This document shows, in pieces, positions 1-11,432 of a DNA stretch of 64,000 bases (positions within the stretch are counted from its first letter, which is position 1; each line of letters begins with the position of its first letter). Both the position numbers and the translations under genes were made by a program. The notes under the pieces are model-generated. The model was not told the origin of the DNA. It did not search any database and worked only from the letters and a program-made list of their open reading frames with translations. Source of the stretch: Bathynomus jamesi. Taxonomy: Eukaryota; Arthropoda; Malacostraca; Isopoda; Cirolanidae. The stretch is from NCBI GenBank assembly GCA_023014485.1, contig JAJOZX010001726.1:62001-126000 (forward strand), written 5' to 3'.

Positions 1-2644
1 TTTTGCTTTTGTTGTTTGCTATTTTCTCAAATTGACAATCAGTCTTCATTGGAGCAAGAAAATGGGTTCAATCATTGGAAAGCACCAGGAAGGCTTAGCA
101 CCCATGAAAATGCAAAAAATCATCGATACTGCTTTACCCAATGGAAGGAAATGGAAATAAATCTTTTAGAAAACAGAGGAATCATTGACGTAGAGCTTCA
201 AGCTCAAATTGCAACAGAAAAACAGAAATGGCGAGATGTTCTCCACAGAATTCTCCATTGCATAAAATTTTTAGCAACTCAGAACCTTGCATTGCGTGGT
301 CACAAGGAATCCCTTAGACAGGAAGAGGAAAGCAATATTGGAAATTTTCTTGGGTTATTAAAATTGTTGGCAAGGTTTGATCCTGTCATGAAAGAACATC
401 TCAGTATTGTGGAAAAGCACCCTGGAAGAACATCATATTTATCTCCTTTAGTGCAGAATGAATTTATTCAGCTGATGGCTTCTACTGTTCGCCAGAAATT
501 GTTACAGAGCATTCGTAAGGCCAAATATTTTGGCCTCATGTTTGATTCTACTCCAGATCAAGCACATCGAGAGCAAATGGCAGAAACAGTTCGTTATGTT
601 GATATTGATTTTCAGGAGAAAACAATTTTTATAAAAGTCTTTTCTTGGATTTATCCAATTAAAACGAAAGGATGCTGAAAACATTGTGGAAGTGATTTTG
701 GAACAACTGGAAAAAGACAAAATGCCGTTAGAAGACTGTCGATCTCAATGCTATGACAATGCTGCAGTTATGGCTGGTTATAAAAGTGGTGTTCAACAGA
801 GGATTATTGAAAAAAATAGCAAAGCTATTTTTGTAAACTGCGATAATCACTCTCTCAATTTGGTTGGAGTGCGTGCTGCTAACCATGATGCAGTGATGGT
901 GACTTTTTTTGGTGCAATTCAGTCGCTTTATTCATTCTTTTCACGTTCAACTCTCCGTTGGCAAAAGCTGAAAGATGCCATACCAATAGTTGTCAAATCC
1001 GAATCTGAAACTCGATGGAGTTCCAGAACAGAGGCTGTGAAGCCTGTTCATGAATACTTTGATATTATAGTGGAACTCTTGCAAAGCATGGTTGACGATC
1101 AAAATGAAACTGCTGATACAAGAGGTGATGCAAGGCAGCTGCTGAATCAAATTTTGACTTTTCATTTCTTGGCTTTGCTTGGATTTTGGAACAAAATTCT
1201 TGTTCAGATTGATCGTGTTCAAAAACGACTCCAAGATCATACCATGAACTTTCATGATGATGCTTATGATTTAAAAGCCCTTCAAGATTATTTTTTAAGC
1301 AGTCGAGAATCATTGGCCAGTGAATCACTTGAAGCAGGGCTGAAACTGTGTGATGAATGGGATATTCAAGTAGAAAGACGCCCCAGAAAGAAGAAACAAA
1401 TGCCTGGTGAAAAAGCCAAGGATGTAGGGTTAACTGCGAAAGAAGAAATGATGAGAATAATGAAAGAAACTATTGATCGTCTCCATATTGAAATGGAAGA
1501 AAGATTTGTCCGTCTCCATGACTTGGATTCAAAATTTGGATTTCTTTTAGATGCTAGAGGATTATTGTTTGACTCAAATGAAAGCAACAGTAGTCATGAC
1601 GTAAATATCTTAAAGAAAAGTTGTCTCAACCTTGGACAGTTTTATAGCAATGATATTGACTGACGGCTTTGAGCTTTATGAAGAAATCCTGGATTGTAAG
1701 ATGCTTCTGAAAAGTCGCCCAAATGTTCAGATTTCTAAAGCTGAGGAACTCCTCAAGTTTATTGTTCAGTATGGAGATGAAGATGTTTTTCCAAATTTGA
1801 GAGTAGCTATTTTGATAATGCTCACTATTGCAATTTCAATTGCCAGCTGTGAGCGATCTTTCAGCAAGTTAACATTGATCTTATCATATTTGAGAGCTTC
1901 AATGGGCCAAGAAAGACTTTCTGCTTTAGCCTTGCTCAGCATTGAACGTGAGGAAACTGAAATAACAAATTTTGATGACATTATTGATAAGTTTGCATCA
2001 GCAAAAGTAAGAAAAATACATGTTTAATGTGAAGTTCCAAATTATTCATTAAAAGAGCCAAAAATAATAGGTGCAAACAAGGCATTTCTTTTAAAGTACC
2101 ATATAATTGGAATTATTTTTGTCAGTATATAATATTCTAATTGCTAATTCTGCTATCGGTAATTCAGTAAAATTCAAGAAAACATCAAAGTGTATTCTCA
2201 TGAAAAGTTATGCCTCTCCTTGTACATATATTAATTGTTTCTGTTGTAATTCGGCAAATAATTAACCATACTTTGGTTCTATAAAATTAAATTGTATTAA
2301 TAGAAATTTAACATCAACATTAATAGTAAATATACGCGGTTATGTATATGGATAGAAAAACATTAAAGTATAAACTAAAAATAATTTTTATGAATTGTAT
2401 TTTCATTTCATTTCAATTTATTTTTACATATTTTTGTACAGTTTTATATGTATATAACTGTTTTTCATTTTCATTTGTCATAAAATAAACTTCTTCTTAA
2501 AAGTATATTTTGTTAGCGGTATTATTACGAGTAACCAGTTTGAGTACCATTATAAGAATTCAGCCAGAATTTTAAAGAACACTGATTTTAAGGGCGCCAT
2601 TTATTGATTTGCCCTGGGCGCGATCAACCCTAGTTACGCCTCTG
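1..2644 (+). mobile_element. hAT DNA transposon hAT-1 (5' end outside window)
   Basis: The right end reads GGGTTGATCGCGCCCAGGGC when taken on the minus strand, just inside a CAGAGGCGTAACTA terminus, a typical hAT end. The outermost base is about 2644 (…TACGCCTCTG). The left end lies before base 1, so no target duplication can be checked. The interior carries a hAT transposase with frameshifts (bases about 13-2027), followed by about 600 bp of A/T-rich 3' sequence without coding potential. Assignment to hAT is firm from the protein C-terminus; the family within hAT is not determined. Confidence 0.8.
13..2027 (+). pseudogene. hAT transposase, ZMYM/DUF4371-like, frameshifted
   Basis: Three consecutive open frames (to 678, 686-1663, 1632-2027) together read as one transposase of the arthropod 'zinc finger MYM-type protein 1-like' kind. 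The start is outside the window or lost. The middle piece carries a catalytic-type DNAAVMAG motif (second Asp, near base 755) followed by a CDNHSLNLVG motif (near 840), the usual hAT C-x-x-H-x-L-N-L pattern, and later a TRWSSR (RW) motif near 1010. The C-terminus has the hAT dimerisation signature ASCERSFSKL near 1845 with the third acidic residue. Frame changes near 680 and 1640 disable it. The DNA breaks are seen directly; the family name is from motif memory. Confidence 0.82.
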
Positions 2645-2721
2645 ATATGAATCATCACGACTCGGGTCCCTCTATCCCAGTGGTATAGGACGTACACAGT
2701 TATTTCCTTGTATGTACATAT

Positions 2722-3003
2722 AAAGGAGAATTAGCATCGCTTTGCCTCAAAAAACACGCACGCACATCAAGGCGAATTAACGCAGTTCTATCCGAAAAAA
2801 ACTAAACCTTCCTCAGAATACCTCACAATTTCCTTCATACATAGCCCCATCCCAACAAAACACAAGCACATAACTTACACATGTAAAGGAGAATTAACGC
2901 AGTTCTATTATAATAAAATAGATGCGAACCCTTAGAATACCTCACAAACCCCTTCATACATACTCCTATCTCAACAAAATACATGTAAGCATGCCGTACC
3001 TCA
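2722..3003. repeat. Degenerate tandem repeat, about 117 bp period
   Basis: A segment starting GAATTAACGCAGTTCTAT at about 2773 recurs at about 2890, and both copies continue with GAATACCTCACAA and CCTTCATACATA blocks in the same order. A shorter related start (AAAGGAGAATTAGC) lies at 2722. The stretch from 2645 to 3023 holds no gene. Confidence 0.6.
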
Positions 3004-3263
3004 CAACCATAGACACTGTAGGTAGGGTGGTCCACAAAATGGGGTAAAAAAATCGAAGTTCAATTTTCTTTCCTCCCAGGCTATAATCTGGTTCCCTTTA
3101 GCTAAAAAAATATTTCATGTAAACTTTAAGGCAAATCGAATAACTTTTAGGGGTGGCTCAAAGCTGTTTTTTGTATACCATTATGCCCTTTATTAATATA
3201 CCGTAGTGAATAATTAAAAGAAACATTATTTACAGATACATTAACTAATGATTATTTTTCTTT

Positions 3264-3266
3264 CAG
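3264..3266 (+). other. Putative 3' splice site before B1 start codon
   Basis: A pyrimidine-rich stretch ending CTTTCAG lies 29 bases before the ATG at 3296. The same placement is seen in B2 (CAG 38352-38354) and B3 (CAG 54731-54733), which suggests a conserved intron in the 5' untranslated region of family B. Confidence 0.5.
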
Positions 3267-3295
3267 ATAGATTTATTAAATTTACAGGTTTTGCA

Positions 3296-5521
3296 ATGTC
3301 AAATAAACGTACATTTTACTTAATGAAAAAGTCAGAGGAAACAATCACTGGAGCCAAGCTGCCTTCCCGTGGCCAGGTCCTCCGCATGTTCCTCCACCAT
3401 CATCAAGTCTTGAAGAAGGAGATCAAACCTAGTTCAGAAGCTGTTTTTGAAGAATTGCGTCTCTTCTGGGAGAGAGCCCGAATCCCTACTCAAAGGAAAG
3501 ACCACATTCTTCACAAAATTCAGGCTCTACACTTGGAGTGGAAAGCGATTAAGAAGAATGCTGGGAGAAAAAGCAACTCTCAGTTAGAAAGAGAGAAAAC
3601 CTTTCAGGAAGAAATGGAGAACCTATTTGATGTCGCCCATGCTGATGCCTTTACCTTAATCAAAAATGAAGAAGAACGGCAGTTCTTGATCCAACAAAGG
3701 AAAGCGGGACGAGTGGGATCAATGGTCTCTGCAGATATGGTGACTGACAAGGCAGAAAAGAGAGCTGCTGAGAAGCAAATGAAATTGGTAAATAGGAAGC
3801 GGAAGGTTGAAGAAGAAAAATATGCTGCTTCACAGGAAGTTATGCTAGATCAGGGAAGTTCTTCTTCTGAGTCTTTATGTGAGTCAGAAAGAGAAGATGA
3901 AGATTACCTTATTAATCCCCCATCTACCAGCGGACCAACTCCACCAAAGAAAAAGGCAGCAAAGAATATCATATCTCCTGAATTGGCTGCTGCTCTGGAC
4001 AGGACTGGCATCAGTGACAGGAGGGCCACCTTTGTATTAGCTGAAACTGCATCTAGCCTTGGTCAAGATCTTTCAGAGGTGAACATCTCTCGTTCTTCAA
4101 TCAAAAGGCACCGAGAGAGGCATCGAAGGCAAATAACCCATGCCATTAAAGCTAGCTTTAGTCCAAGTATTTCGATTGTCCACTGGGATGGGAAGTTGAT
4201 CCCTAATCTACTTGCCAAGAATGAAAAGGTAGACAGACTCCCAGTCCTTGTCTCTTCAGTTGAATCAGGTGATTCAAAACTGCTTGGTGTTCCCAAACTA
4301 CCAAGTGGAACAGGGGAAGCTCAATCAGCTGCAGTGTATAATCTTCTTTCCGAATGGAACATAGATAAGTCAATAATCGGAATGTTATCAGATACTACAG
4401 CATCAAATACAGGAACAAACAGGGGAGCATGCGTTCTTCTGGAACAGAAACTTGGTCGACCACTCTTCTATTTTGCCTGTAGGCATCATTGCATGGAAGT
4501 CATGTATGGAGGAGTGTCTGAAGCAGTCCATGGTTCATCTTCTGCCCCTGAGCCACTTTTGTTCAAAAGGTTCCAATCTATGTGGGACTACATTGATTTA
4601 AAAACCTTCTCTACATCACAGGATGATGATGAGATGAAGGAGCAAGTTGATCCTTTCAGAAATGAAATAATTGCCTTTGCCAAAGAACATCTGGCCACTG
4701 GAAATTTTCGAGATGACTATAAAGAGTTTTTGGAACTTTCTTTGATCTTTCTTGGTGAAAAAATTGAAAGTTACACATTCAAACGTCCTGCTGGCACGCA
4801 CTATGCAAGGTGGATGGCTAAAGTTATCTATGCCATCAAAATGTGGCTTTTTCGAAATCAAATCACCCTGACTCCTCGAGAGAAGAAGGACCTGAAAACC
4901 CTTACCCTTTTTGGAGTCCTAATCTACTTAAAAAGCTGGATCACTGCTCCTATTCCATCACAAGCTCCGAAGAATGATCTGGATCTTATCAAAAAGTTAA
5001 AGGACTATCATGACCAGAAAGTGGCCAAAGCAGCTCTCAAGAAATTTGAAAACCACCTATGATACTTATCAGAAGAGCTGGTGGCCCTTGCTCTCTTCGA
5101 TCAAACTGTTGCACCAGACACCAAGGGAATCATGGTCCAGTGTATGAGGGAAAAGGAGGGGTCATTAGACTTCTCAAAGAGAAGAAGACTCAAGGAATGC
5201 AAAGCAACACTGAAATTAGAAACTCTTGCCACAAAGAACTCATTAAAGCTTCTTAAGGCCCTACCGATCAATATTAGTTTTCTTGATGATAACCCCAGCA
5301 CCTGGGAGGAGAATGAAAACTTCCAAGAAGCTAAAAGAATCATAGGAAACATCAAAGTAGTTAATGATCATGCTGAAAGGGCAGTAGCTCTCATTCAGAC
5401 CTTCAGCGGAACTCTGACGAAAGGAGAAGATCAACTCCAGTTTCTCTTAAGTGTGGTGGATGAGCATCGAAAGAGGTTTCCTGATTCTAACAAGTCCACA
5501 ATCTTAGCTGGGCAACAATGA
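3296..5521 (+). pseudogene. Family B putative DDE transposase, one nonsense codon
   Basis: Reading from ATG 3296 gives about 741 codons interrupted by a single in-frame TGA (5060-5062); the same frame resumes at once and runs to TGA 5519-5521. The TGA could be a mutated Trp codon (inference). N-terminal residues 1-100 match the N-termini of B2 and B3 (LPSRGQV...IP...K..I). The Cys-rich module of B2/B3 is absent. A low-complexity acidic and Ser-rich linker follows. Candidate catalytic motifs in order are HWDGK, LSDTTASNTG, CRHHCME, YARWM and, near the C-terminus, NDHAERAVALIQ. The order resembles hAT (D, D, CxxH, RW, E), but the canonical hAT dimerisation motif is missing. This resembles uncharacterised arthropod proteins; the function is inferred from element structure, not known. 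Confidence 0.75.
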
Positions 5522-5743
5522 GTGGCCTGGTCAGCCATGATACCCCCATCAACAAGCGGATAATACCCATATATATGGGGGGGACCCAGAAGCCATGAAT
5601 GTGGACTTCTAGGGGTAGTTGAGCCACCTCTAAATATTAACCGATTGAACCCAAATTTTGCTCAGAGAAGTTTTCTGGGAAAAGGAACCTAATGAAACCC
5701 TGGGAGGAAGAATTTAAAATACTTCCATTTTGTGGACCACCCT

Positions 5744-6239
5744 AATAGACAGCACCGATAAGGTCTCAAAAAATAGCACAGATAATAGGCAAAGCTAATT
5801 ATCAGCTCGTGACAGAAAGTCGGCACGAGGCCAGGGTTGTAATGTATTGGATTTGTCTTCTTTCAAACAAAAACTGGAACACGGTAAACCAACTTAAAAA
5901 CAAAAACAAATTTTTTGTCTTACTATACAAATATATCTTTAAATCTTATTATAAAAAATATTCATTTAATTTTATAATAAAACGATTTTTTTAGGGTAAC
6001 ATTCATTTTTCGCCTTTTACCCAGCATTAAAGAAGAATTATTTGAAACAAGTTTTGTATTAATATATACAAATATTACTTCTAAGCATATTAAAAAAATA
6101 TTAATTTAATTGTTAAACCAGTTTTAGGGTTTATTCATTTTTTATAAAAATATCCTATTTTTGGACGGAGCCTGTGTTTCACAATATAAAAAGTCGGCGA
6201 GCAGCAGACAATTAATTTCATAAATTAAATACACGTGCA
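5744..6239. other. No gene seen; A/T-rich spacer
   Basis: The stretch between element B1 and the 3' end of the LINE is A/T-rich with no coding pattern. A (TA)n tract at 6237-6252 adjoins the LINE 3' end. Confidence 0.5.
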
Positions 6240-6295
6240 TATATATATATACCTTACCTTATGAACCTTATGTTGTTTCGTGCGTTGGTCTCTCT

Positions 6296-9200
6296 TCACA
6301 CGGAGGTCAAGCTGGTGGCCCCGCCTCTAGGTCTGGTCTGGTGGAGGAGCGAGTTGCTTTCTTGCGCTCTCCACTGTACATAGCCAGGCACGCCCGGCTC
6401 ATCTGGTACTGTCCTGAGCCAGGCATCCAGTCTTTTCTTGAAGACTTCAACTTTGACCCCCGTTACGTTTATGAGGTCCTTAGGAAGCTGGTTGAAAAGT
6501 CTTGGCCCCTTGACAACCAAGCTATTTTCCTTCAGGGTTGAGGAGGTCCCTTGTCGTGCCTTTAATTTGGGAACACTACACATTCTGCCTTTCCTATTTT
6601 CCAGTGTTGTTTGAATGGTAATTGGGTTTAGTTTTAGGTTTGGTACCAATTTTTCGATCATTTTCCATATGTAGATTATGATGTACCTCTCTCTTCTTCT
6701 TTCCAGTGAGTACAGATTTTCCTTCAGGGTTGAGGAGGTCCCTTGTCGTGCCTTTAATTTGGGAACACTACACATTCTGCCTTTCCTATTTTCCAGTGTT
6801 GTTTGAATGGTAATTGGGTTTAGTTTTAGGTTTGGTACCAGTTTTTCGATCATTTTCCATATGTAGATTATGATGTACCTCTCTCTTCTTCTTTCCAGTG
6901 AGTACAGATTTAGTTTACGTAGTCTTTCCCAGTAGTTGAGTTCTTTGCAGCCATCAATCTTGGCTGTGAAATGCCTTTGCGTTTCTTCTAGTTTATTAGT
7001 TTCTTCCTTTTTATATGGGGACGTCAAAACTAAGCAGTATTCAAGTTTTGGTATAATCAGTGTTTTTAGCAGGGGAATCATTACTGTCCTGTCCCTTCTC
7101 TTGAACGTTCTTAGAACCTGTCCGGCGACTCTTTTTGCTTTATTTATCGCTATCTGATTTTGTGTTTCGAATTTCGCATCATCTGTCATTATTATCCCGA
7201 GATCAATCGCTTTCATGCTTCTCTGAATTTCCTGTCTATCTGGAGCATAATATGCAGTCTGTTTAAGTTCTTTTCTACCATATCTCAAGAGCTGAAATTT
7301 CTCGGCGTTGAATGACATGTTGTCTTCTGACCATTTGTATATTTTGTTCGTGTCCCTCTGCAAGGCCTCCACGTCATGTACATCGCTGATTTTTCTGCTG
7401 ATCTTTGTATCGTCTGCAAAGGATGTTACTATACTATTGCTGTTTACTCCGCTGTCTATGTCTGTTGCATGATAATGAACAGGAGTGGGGCCAGTACTGT
7501 CCCTTGTGGTACTGAGCTGCGTACTTCCGATTCTGATGATGATATACCTTGAATTTTGACGACCTGCAGACGATCACTAAGGAAGTTGTAGATCCATTTT
7601 CCCACTTTGCCTGTTATTCCCATGTCTTTAATTTTATGTGCTATTATACCATGGTCACATTTACCGAAAGCTTTAGCAAAATCTGTGTATATAACATCGT
7701 AGTTGTCATTGCCTTCCAATGCATCTAGGATATTGTTGTAGTGCTCTATTAGTTGTGATAGGCATGATCTACCTGACCGGAATCCATACTTTGGTGAGGT
7801 GGGACGTCAATGACACTGGTCTATAGTTCTTTGCTTGAGATCTGTCCCCTCCTTTATATATAGGGACAATGTTTGCTCTTTTCAAGATGCTCGGTATTTC
7901 CCCAGTGTCTAGGGATCTTCTCCATATCCAGTATAAAGGTGTAGCTATTTCATTTTTACAGTTTTTAATCAATAATGCGTTCCAATTGTCCGGACCTGCA
8001 GCTGAATGTAGTTTCATTTGTCCTATAGCTCTCGCTACATCTTCTAGTGTAAACTCAAAGTCTGTTATATACTCTCCTTGCAATTCCTCTTCAAAGAATG
8101 CATTTATGTCAGGTATCGCTTTGTCACTTTTTGGGGTACTGAAAACTGATTCATATTGAGCTCTCAATGTATCAGATATTTCTTTTGGATCGTCGGTTAG
8201 TTCATTATTTTCCGTCCTTTAGGGCCCAATAGTGGCGCGCGTTTTTGTTTTCCTTTTTGCATAGCTATAGAAGTATTTTGGATTTTCCTTTATTGCTTCT
8301 ACCGCCTTTTCCTCTTCCCTCTCTGTATGGTCCTTAATCAGGGCTTGTATTTCCCTATCGATACCCTCCAGTTTTTCTTTTATTGTTTTCCTGTCATTAT
8401 CTCCGCAGTTTCCTAACTTCGCCTCCACTCTCTTTCTTTTGCGGAATAGTCTTCTCTTTTGCCTTTCTAGCCAGCTCCTCTTTCCTTTTGGCTGTGATTT
8501 CGGAGCATATTTTTCTAAAATTCTCAGCGTTTTTTCCTCCAAGGTTGTTAGCATTTCTTCAGTTGTTTTATTCTCGAAAATTGTTCTCCATTCTATTTAT
8601 GCCATGTGCGATCTGATTGCCTCCCAATTTATAGTCTTCGAGTTTAAGTTAAAGGCCCCGAATTTACTTCTTTCCACAATATGTGTATTGTCTTCTAATG
8701 CTGCCGTCATATTTGTTGATATCTCGATTAAGTTGTGGTCTGAGATAATGATTGGGGTTATTTTTATATTAGCAATCAAGTTCGTGTTATTCGTGAATAC
8801 CAGATCTAGGCAGTTATTTTTTCTGGTATTTTCTGTTATCTCCTGTGTCAGCATAAACTCGTTTGTGAGAGCCATCAACATTTTTGCTTGTTCCTGATCT
8901 TCTCTTGTGCCCCCCTTGTCCTGGTGAATATATATATTCCTATTCACCTTTTTGTATTTTATAAATGGGAAGTTAAAGTCTCCGCAGATCATTATATTGG
9001 GGGATGGAAGGTTTATGGCCTTTATTAGCTTTCTAATATCATCAATGACCTCCGAGAATTTTTCGGTTGGGGTGCTTGGAGGTCTATAGATGACTATTAC
9101 TATCAAGTTTAGTTTTTCTATTTTCACTGCTAGGAGTTCCACATAGCTGTTTGATTTACTTATTATCGTCTCTGTCATATGACCTTCCTGTACATATATA

Positions 9201-9475
9201 GCACAGCCACCTTTCTGTCTCGTCATTCTATCCGCTCTTAGTAAGTTGAAGCCCTCTATATTTATCTCTTTCTTATCAATACAATGTTCGCAGTTTTCAC
9301 AATTTCCTTGGCAATCTTTAAGATGAGTTTCTGTGAGGCATGCGATGTCCGCCCTTGTTTCGTCCATAAATCCTTTCAGGTACGAAACCTTATTGAGTGA
9401 TTGGTTTGGTCTTATTCCTTGAATATTAGCCAGGACAATTTTTATGTTCTCTGTTTTTCGTTGCCCCTTGTGCAT
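6296..9475 (-). pseudogene. LINE-alpha ORF2: endonuclease and reverse transcriptase
   Basis: The N-terminal part (9475-8597) is an APE-type endonuclease with VLANIQGIRPN, TETHL, ICGDFN and SDHNLIEI motifs. A basic linker (8554-8219) leads to the reverse transcriptase: SAAGPDNWNA and YKGGDRSQAKNYRPVSLTS (8167-7769), a YTDFAKAFGKCDHG block (7719-7456) and the catalytic FADD at 7409-7420. The C-terminal connection (7372-6296) contains an in-frame 64-codon tandem duplication. Frame breaks near 8590, 8200, 7740 and 7450 disable it. The protein would nick target DNA and copy the element RNA into the genome. Confidence 0.85.
6525..6908. repeat. 192-bp in-frame tandem duplication inside LINE ORF2
   Basis: Bases 6525-6716 and 6717-6908 are almost identical (period 192). 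This equals 64 codons, so the reverse transcriptase C-terminus carries the same 64-residue block twice, beginning NLYSLERRRERY. LINE-alpha copy 2 (41291-41450) has the block only once, so the duplication is specific to this copy. Confidence 0.9.
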
Positions 9476-9546
9476 TTCAAGTTCGTTTTCCTTCGATATC
9501 GCTTGATTCGTTGCTCTATGATCCTCCGAAAGAGATCCGTTTCCTC

Positions 9547-10479
9547 CTACTTGTATTGGTAGCTTCTTGCCCGGTAGCGATTTGGCTCGGGGGTTTCCAG
9601 CTGTGTCAACTGCATGTGGATGACATTTAGCATTCGTAAGGTGTCTGAGATGTTGAAAAAATTTTCTTGTTCGCTTATTGTGTTCCTATTGTTATTTTTA
9701 TTCCTATTGTCATTTAAACTTTTTCCTTTGTTCGTTGAGTCCGTCGGGAGATGTTGATAGTAACATTTATTCCCGAATTTGCAGGTTCCATATTTTGCGT
9801 AAGTTCTGCAAATGTCCGGGTGGTAGAATTTACATCCGTCTCCAAATTTACAATGACCATTATTGTAGAAGAAATTGCATATTGGGGGATGTTCATATAT
9901 ACAGTGTCCTCTTTTAAATCTGCAATTATCTTTTATATAATACCTGCATATAATTCCTTCCCCATATTTACTCTTGGCTTTTGTTTTTTGCTCCTTATTG
10001 GGGGACAGTTTTACTTCGTTTACTTGACTGCCCTCTTGTCTTGTCCTATTTATGCTATTTGTGCTAGTTGTGTTTGTGTCCTTCGTTGCTCTTATGCTGT
10101 GTGTTGTCTTTACACTCTTTGTCGCCTGTGTGTTTTCGGCCTCATTTTGTGACGGTATTTGAATTCTTTCTATTTCGCCTTTCTCCGTTTCTTCCGTTTT
10201 CCACTGTTCTTTGTTTCCACTTTCCTCTTTCATTCTCTTCTCGTAGTCTCTTTCTGCTTTAAATACCGTAAAAGAGTTTAATTCGGTGAAGCAGTTCTCG
10301 CAGAAAATTTTTATCCCATTAAACTGCTTTGCGTTCGTTATAAGGGAGATTTTTTCATCTCCCCATTCTAGGCATTTAAAATCAAAAAGTAGCTGACAAA
10401 AATCGCACCTTATCGCCTCTGTCTCACCTGTTGCAGCTTTACAGATACCACAGAGTTGCAGGTATGCATTAATTTCCAT
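9547..10479 (-). CDS. LINE-alpha ORF1 protein with three CCCH zinc fingers
   Basis: The start chosen is the ATG whose complement is at 10477-10479 (MEINAYLQLCG), because an N-terminal Cys-rich segment begins directly after it and the relative at 31878 starts at the equivalent place. About 310 residues. The N-terminal third is a PHD/RING-like cluster (CGIC, CDFC, CLEW, FCENC), then a charged linker, then three CCCH fingers: CRYYIKDNC...H, CNFFYNNGHC...H and CRTYAKYGTC...H, the last two C-x8-C-x5-C-x3-H. Such ORF1 proteins usually bind the element RNA. The frame is intact in this copy. The gene lies 71 bp upstream of ORF2 on the same strand. Confidence 0.75.
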   Translation of the reverse strand: MEINAYLQLCGICKAATGETEAIRCDFCQLLFDFKCLEWGDEKISLITNAKQFNGIKIFCENCFTELNSFTVFKAERDYEKRMKEESGNKEQWKTEETEKGEIERIQIPSQNEAENTQATKSVKTTHSIRATKDTNTTSTNSINRTRQEGSQVNEVKLSPNKEQKTKAKSKYGEGIICRYYIKDNCRFKRGHCIYEHPPICNFFYNNGHCKFGDGCKFYHPDICRTYAKYGTCKFGNKCYYQHLPTDSTNKGKSLNDNRNKNNNRNTISEQENFFNISDTLRMLNVIHMQLTQLETPEPNRYRARSYQYK

Positions 10480-10517
10480 GTTGGTGAAGTGACTCAAAAA
10501 GGGGGTATTATGGATGG

Positions 10518-10541
10518 TATATATATATATATATACAGGGA
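10518..10541. repeat. (TA)n microsatellite
   Basis: Short TA dinucleotide run about 40 bases upstream of the LINE-alpha ORF1 start codon. Confidence 0.8.
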
Positions 10542-10809
10542 AAATATATATAAATACATTCTTTATTTTCTTTAGTAGGTTGCAGCACAAATGCATGAGC
10601 AGAATAATAACTGTCCATTCTTTATCAGGCATATCTGGCAACTATCCCCACCAGCTGGTGTGAAAAAGTTGCCAGCGAGGTCTTTAAACCAATATTATTT
10701 TTCTAAATGTATTTTATAAAGACATCAAAATATGTTAATGACTTTATGTAAATCATTTTAGATACATGGGTGGCTATAATTGAGTGGGGGTAAAGAAACT
10801 GAGGCGGTC

Positions 10810-11190
10810 CAGCACATCTAACCTTTTAGAAGCTGTTTTAGAGAGTATATGTGATCTTTTGAGGAAAGACCACGAGAAAAGGAAACGCCAAGAATGTTGA
10901 GAGAAGAGTAAGGATTGAGTTGGGTATTGTTGAAGGTAAGGGGATAGTCGTGTGGACGATTGTGACGAGTAGACAGATGGAAGAACTGAGATTTTGTGGC
11001 ACTGGAAGCCACAACGTTTTCTTTTCCCCCAATTAGAGATAGTAGAAAGATCAGAAGTCAGATGTACCGTAGGATAGAAACAGAAGGAGGGCAGTTTCGA
11101 AATTAAAGATATGTGCCATGCACTATCAAAAGCTTTTGATATGTTTGGCGCAATAACAAAATTTCACCGAAATCCCGGAAGGAGGATCTA
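10810..11190 (-). pseudogene. LINE-gamma reverse transcriptase fragment
   Basis: Minus-strand reading gives ISKAFDSAWHISLISKLP near 11110-11160 and a later block with FHLSTRHNRPHDYPLTFNN and SLNILGVSF (about 10870-10990), both familiar from a group of arthropod non-LTR reverse transcriptases. The catalytic FADD segment between them is missing, so an internal deletion is likely. The endonuclease half of the same kind of LINE lies at 14577-15120 on the same strand. Confidence 0.6.
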
Positions 11191-11432
11191 CAGATGTACA
11201 GAAGCTAATGCTAACAAAGACCCTAACTTAGATCCACTCTAAGGTTACCCGAGAGAAGAAGAGAATAAGGGGTTAAGTAAGTAGCAAAACCTATCATTCG
11301 TGCGTTAACATTCATTCAGAAAGAGAGAAATGTAGTAATTTCCATTCCTTCTCTTATAATTCATTATTTACTTTACTTTCTATTCAATTGCTCTTTATCT
11401 TCCATCTTTCTCTTTACACTCGCTCCGCTGTA

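Larger units (their letters stand above)
3024..5743 (+). mobile_element. Family B DNA element B1 with 19-bp perfect TIRs
   Basis: The element is bounded by perfect terminal inverted repeats AGGGTGGTCCACAAAATGG (3024-3042) and its complement at 5725-5743. The right flank ATAGACA (5745-5751) also occurs left of the element at 3009-3015, separated from the TIR by eight extra bases, which suggests a 7-8 bp target duplication with filler. It contains one long gene almost without breaks. No named DNA transposon superfamily is assigned; two relatives lie at 37859-41084 and 54349-58161. Confidence 0.8.
6240..10500 (-). mobile_element. LINE-alpha copy 1, non-LTR retrotransposon
   Basis: On the minus strand ORF1 (10479-9547) is followed by an endonuclease/reverse transcriptase region (9475-6296) and a short 3' untranslated region ending in TATATATA. 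Other pieces of the same family are at 31345-31450, 31740-32440, 34447-35896 with 41093-41705, 41706-44080 and 53480-53806. The EN-RT layout with an APE-type endonuclease and FADD reverse transcriptase places it in the jockey/CR1/L2 part of the non-LTR tree; the exact clade is not resolved by eye. Confidence 0.85.
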
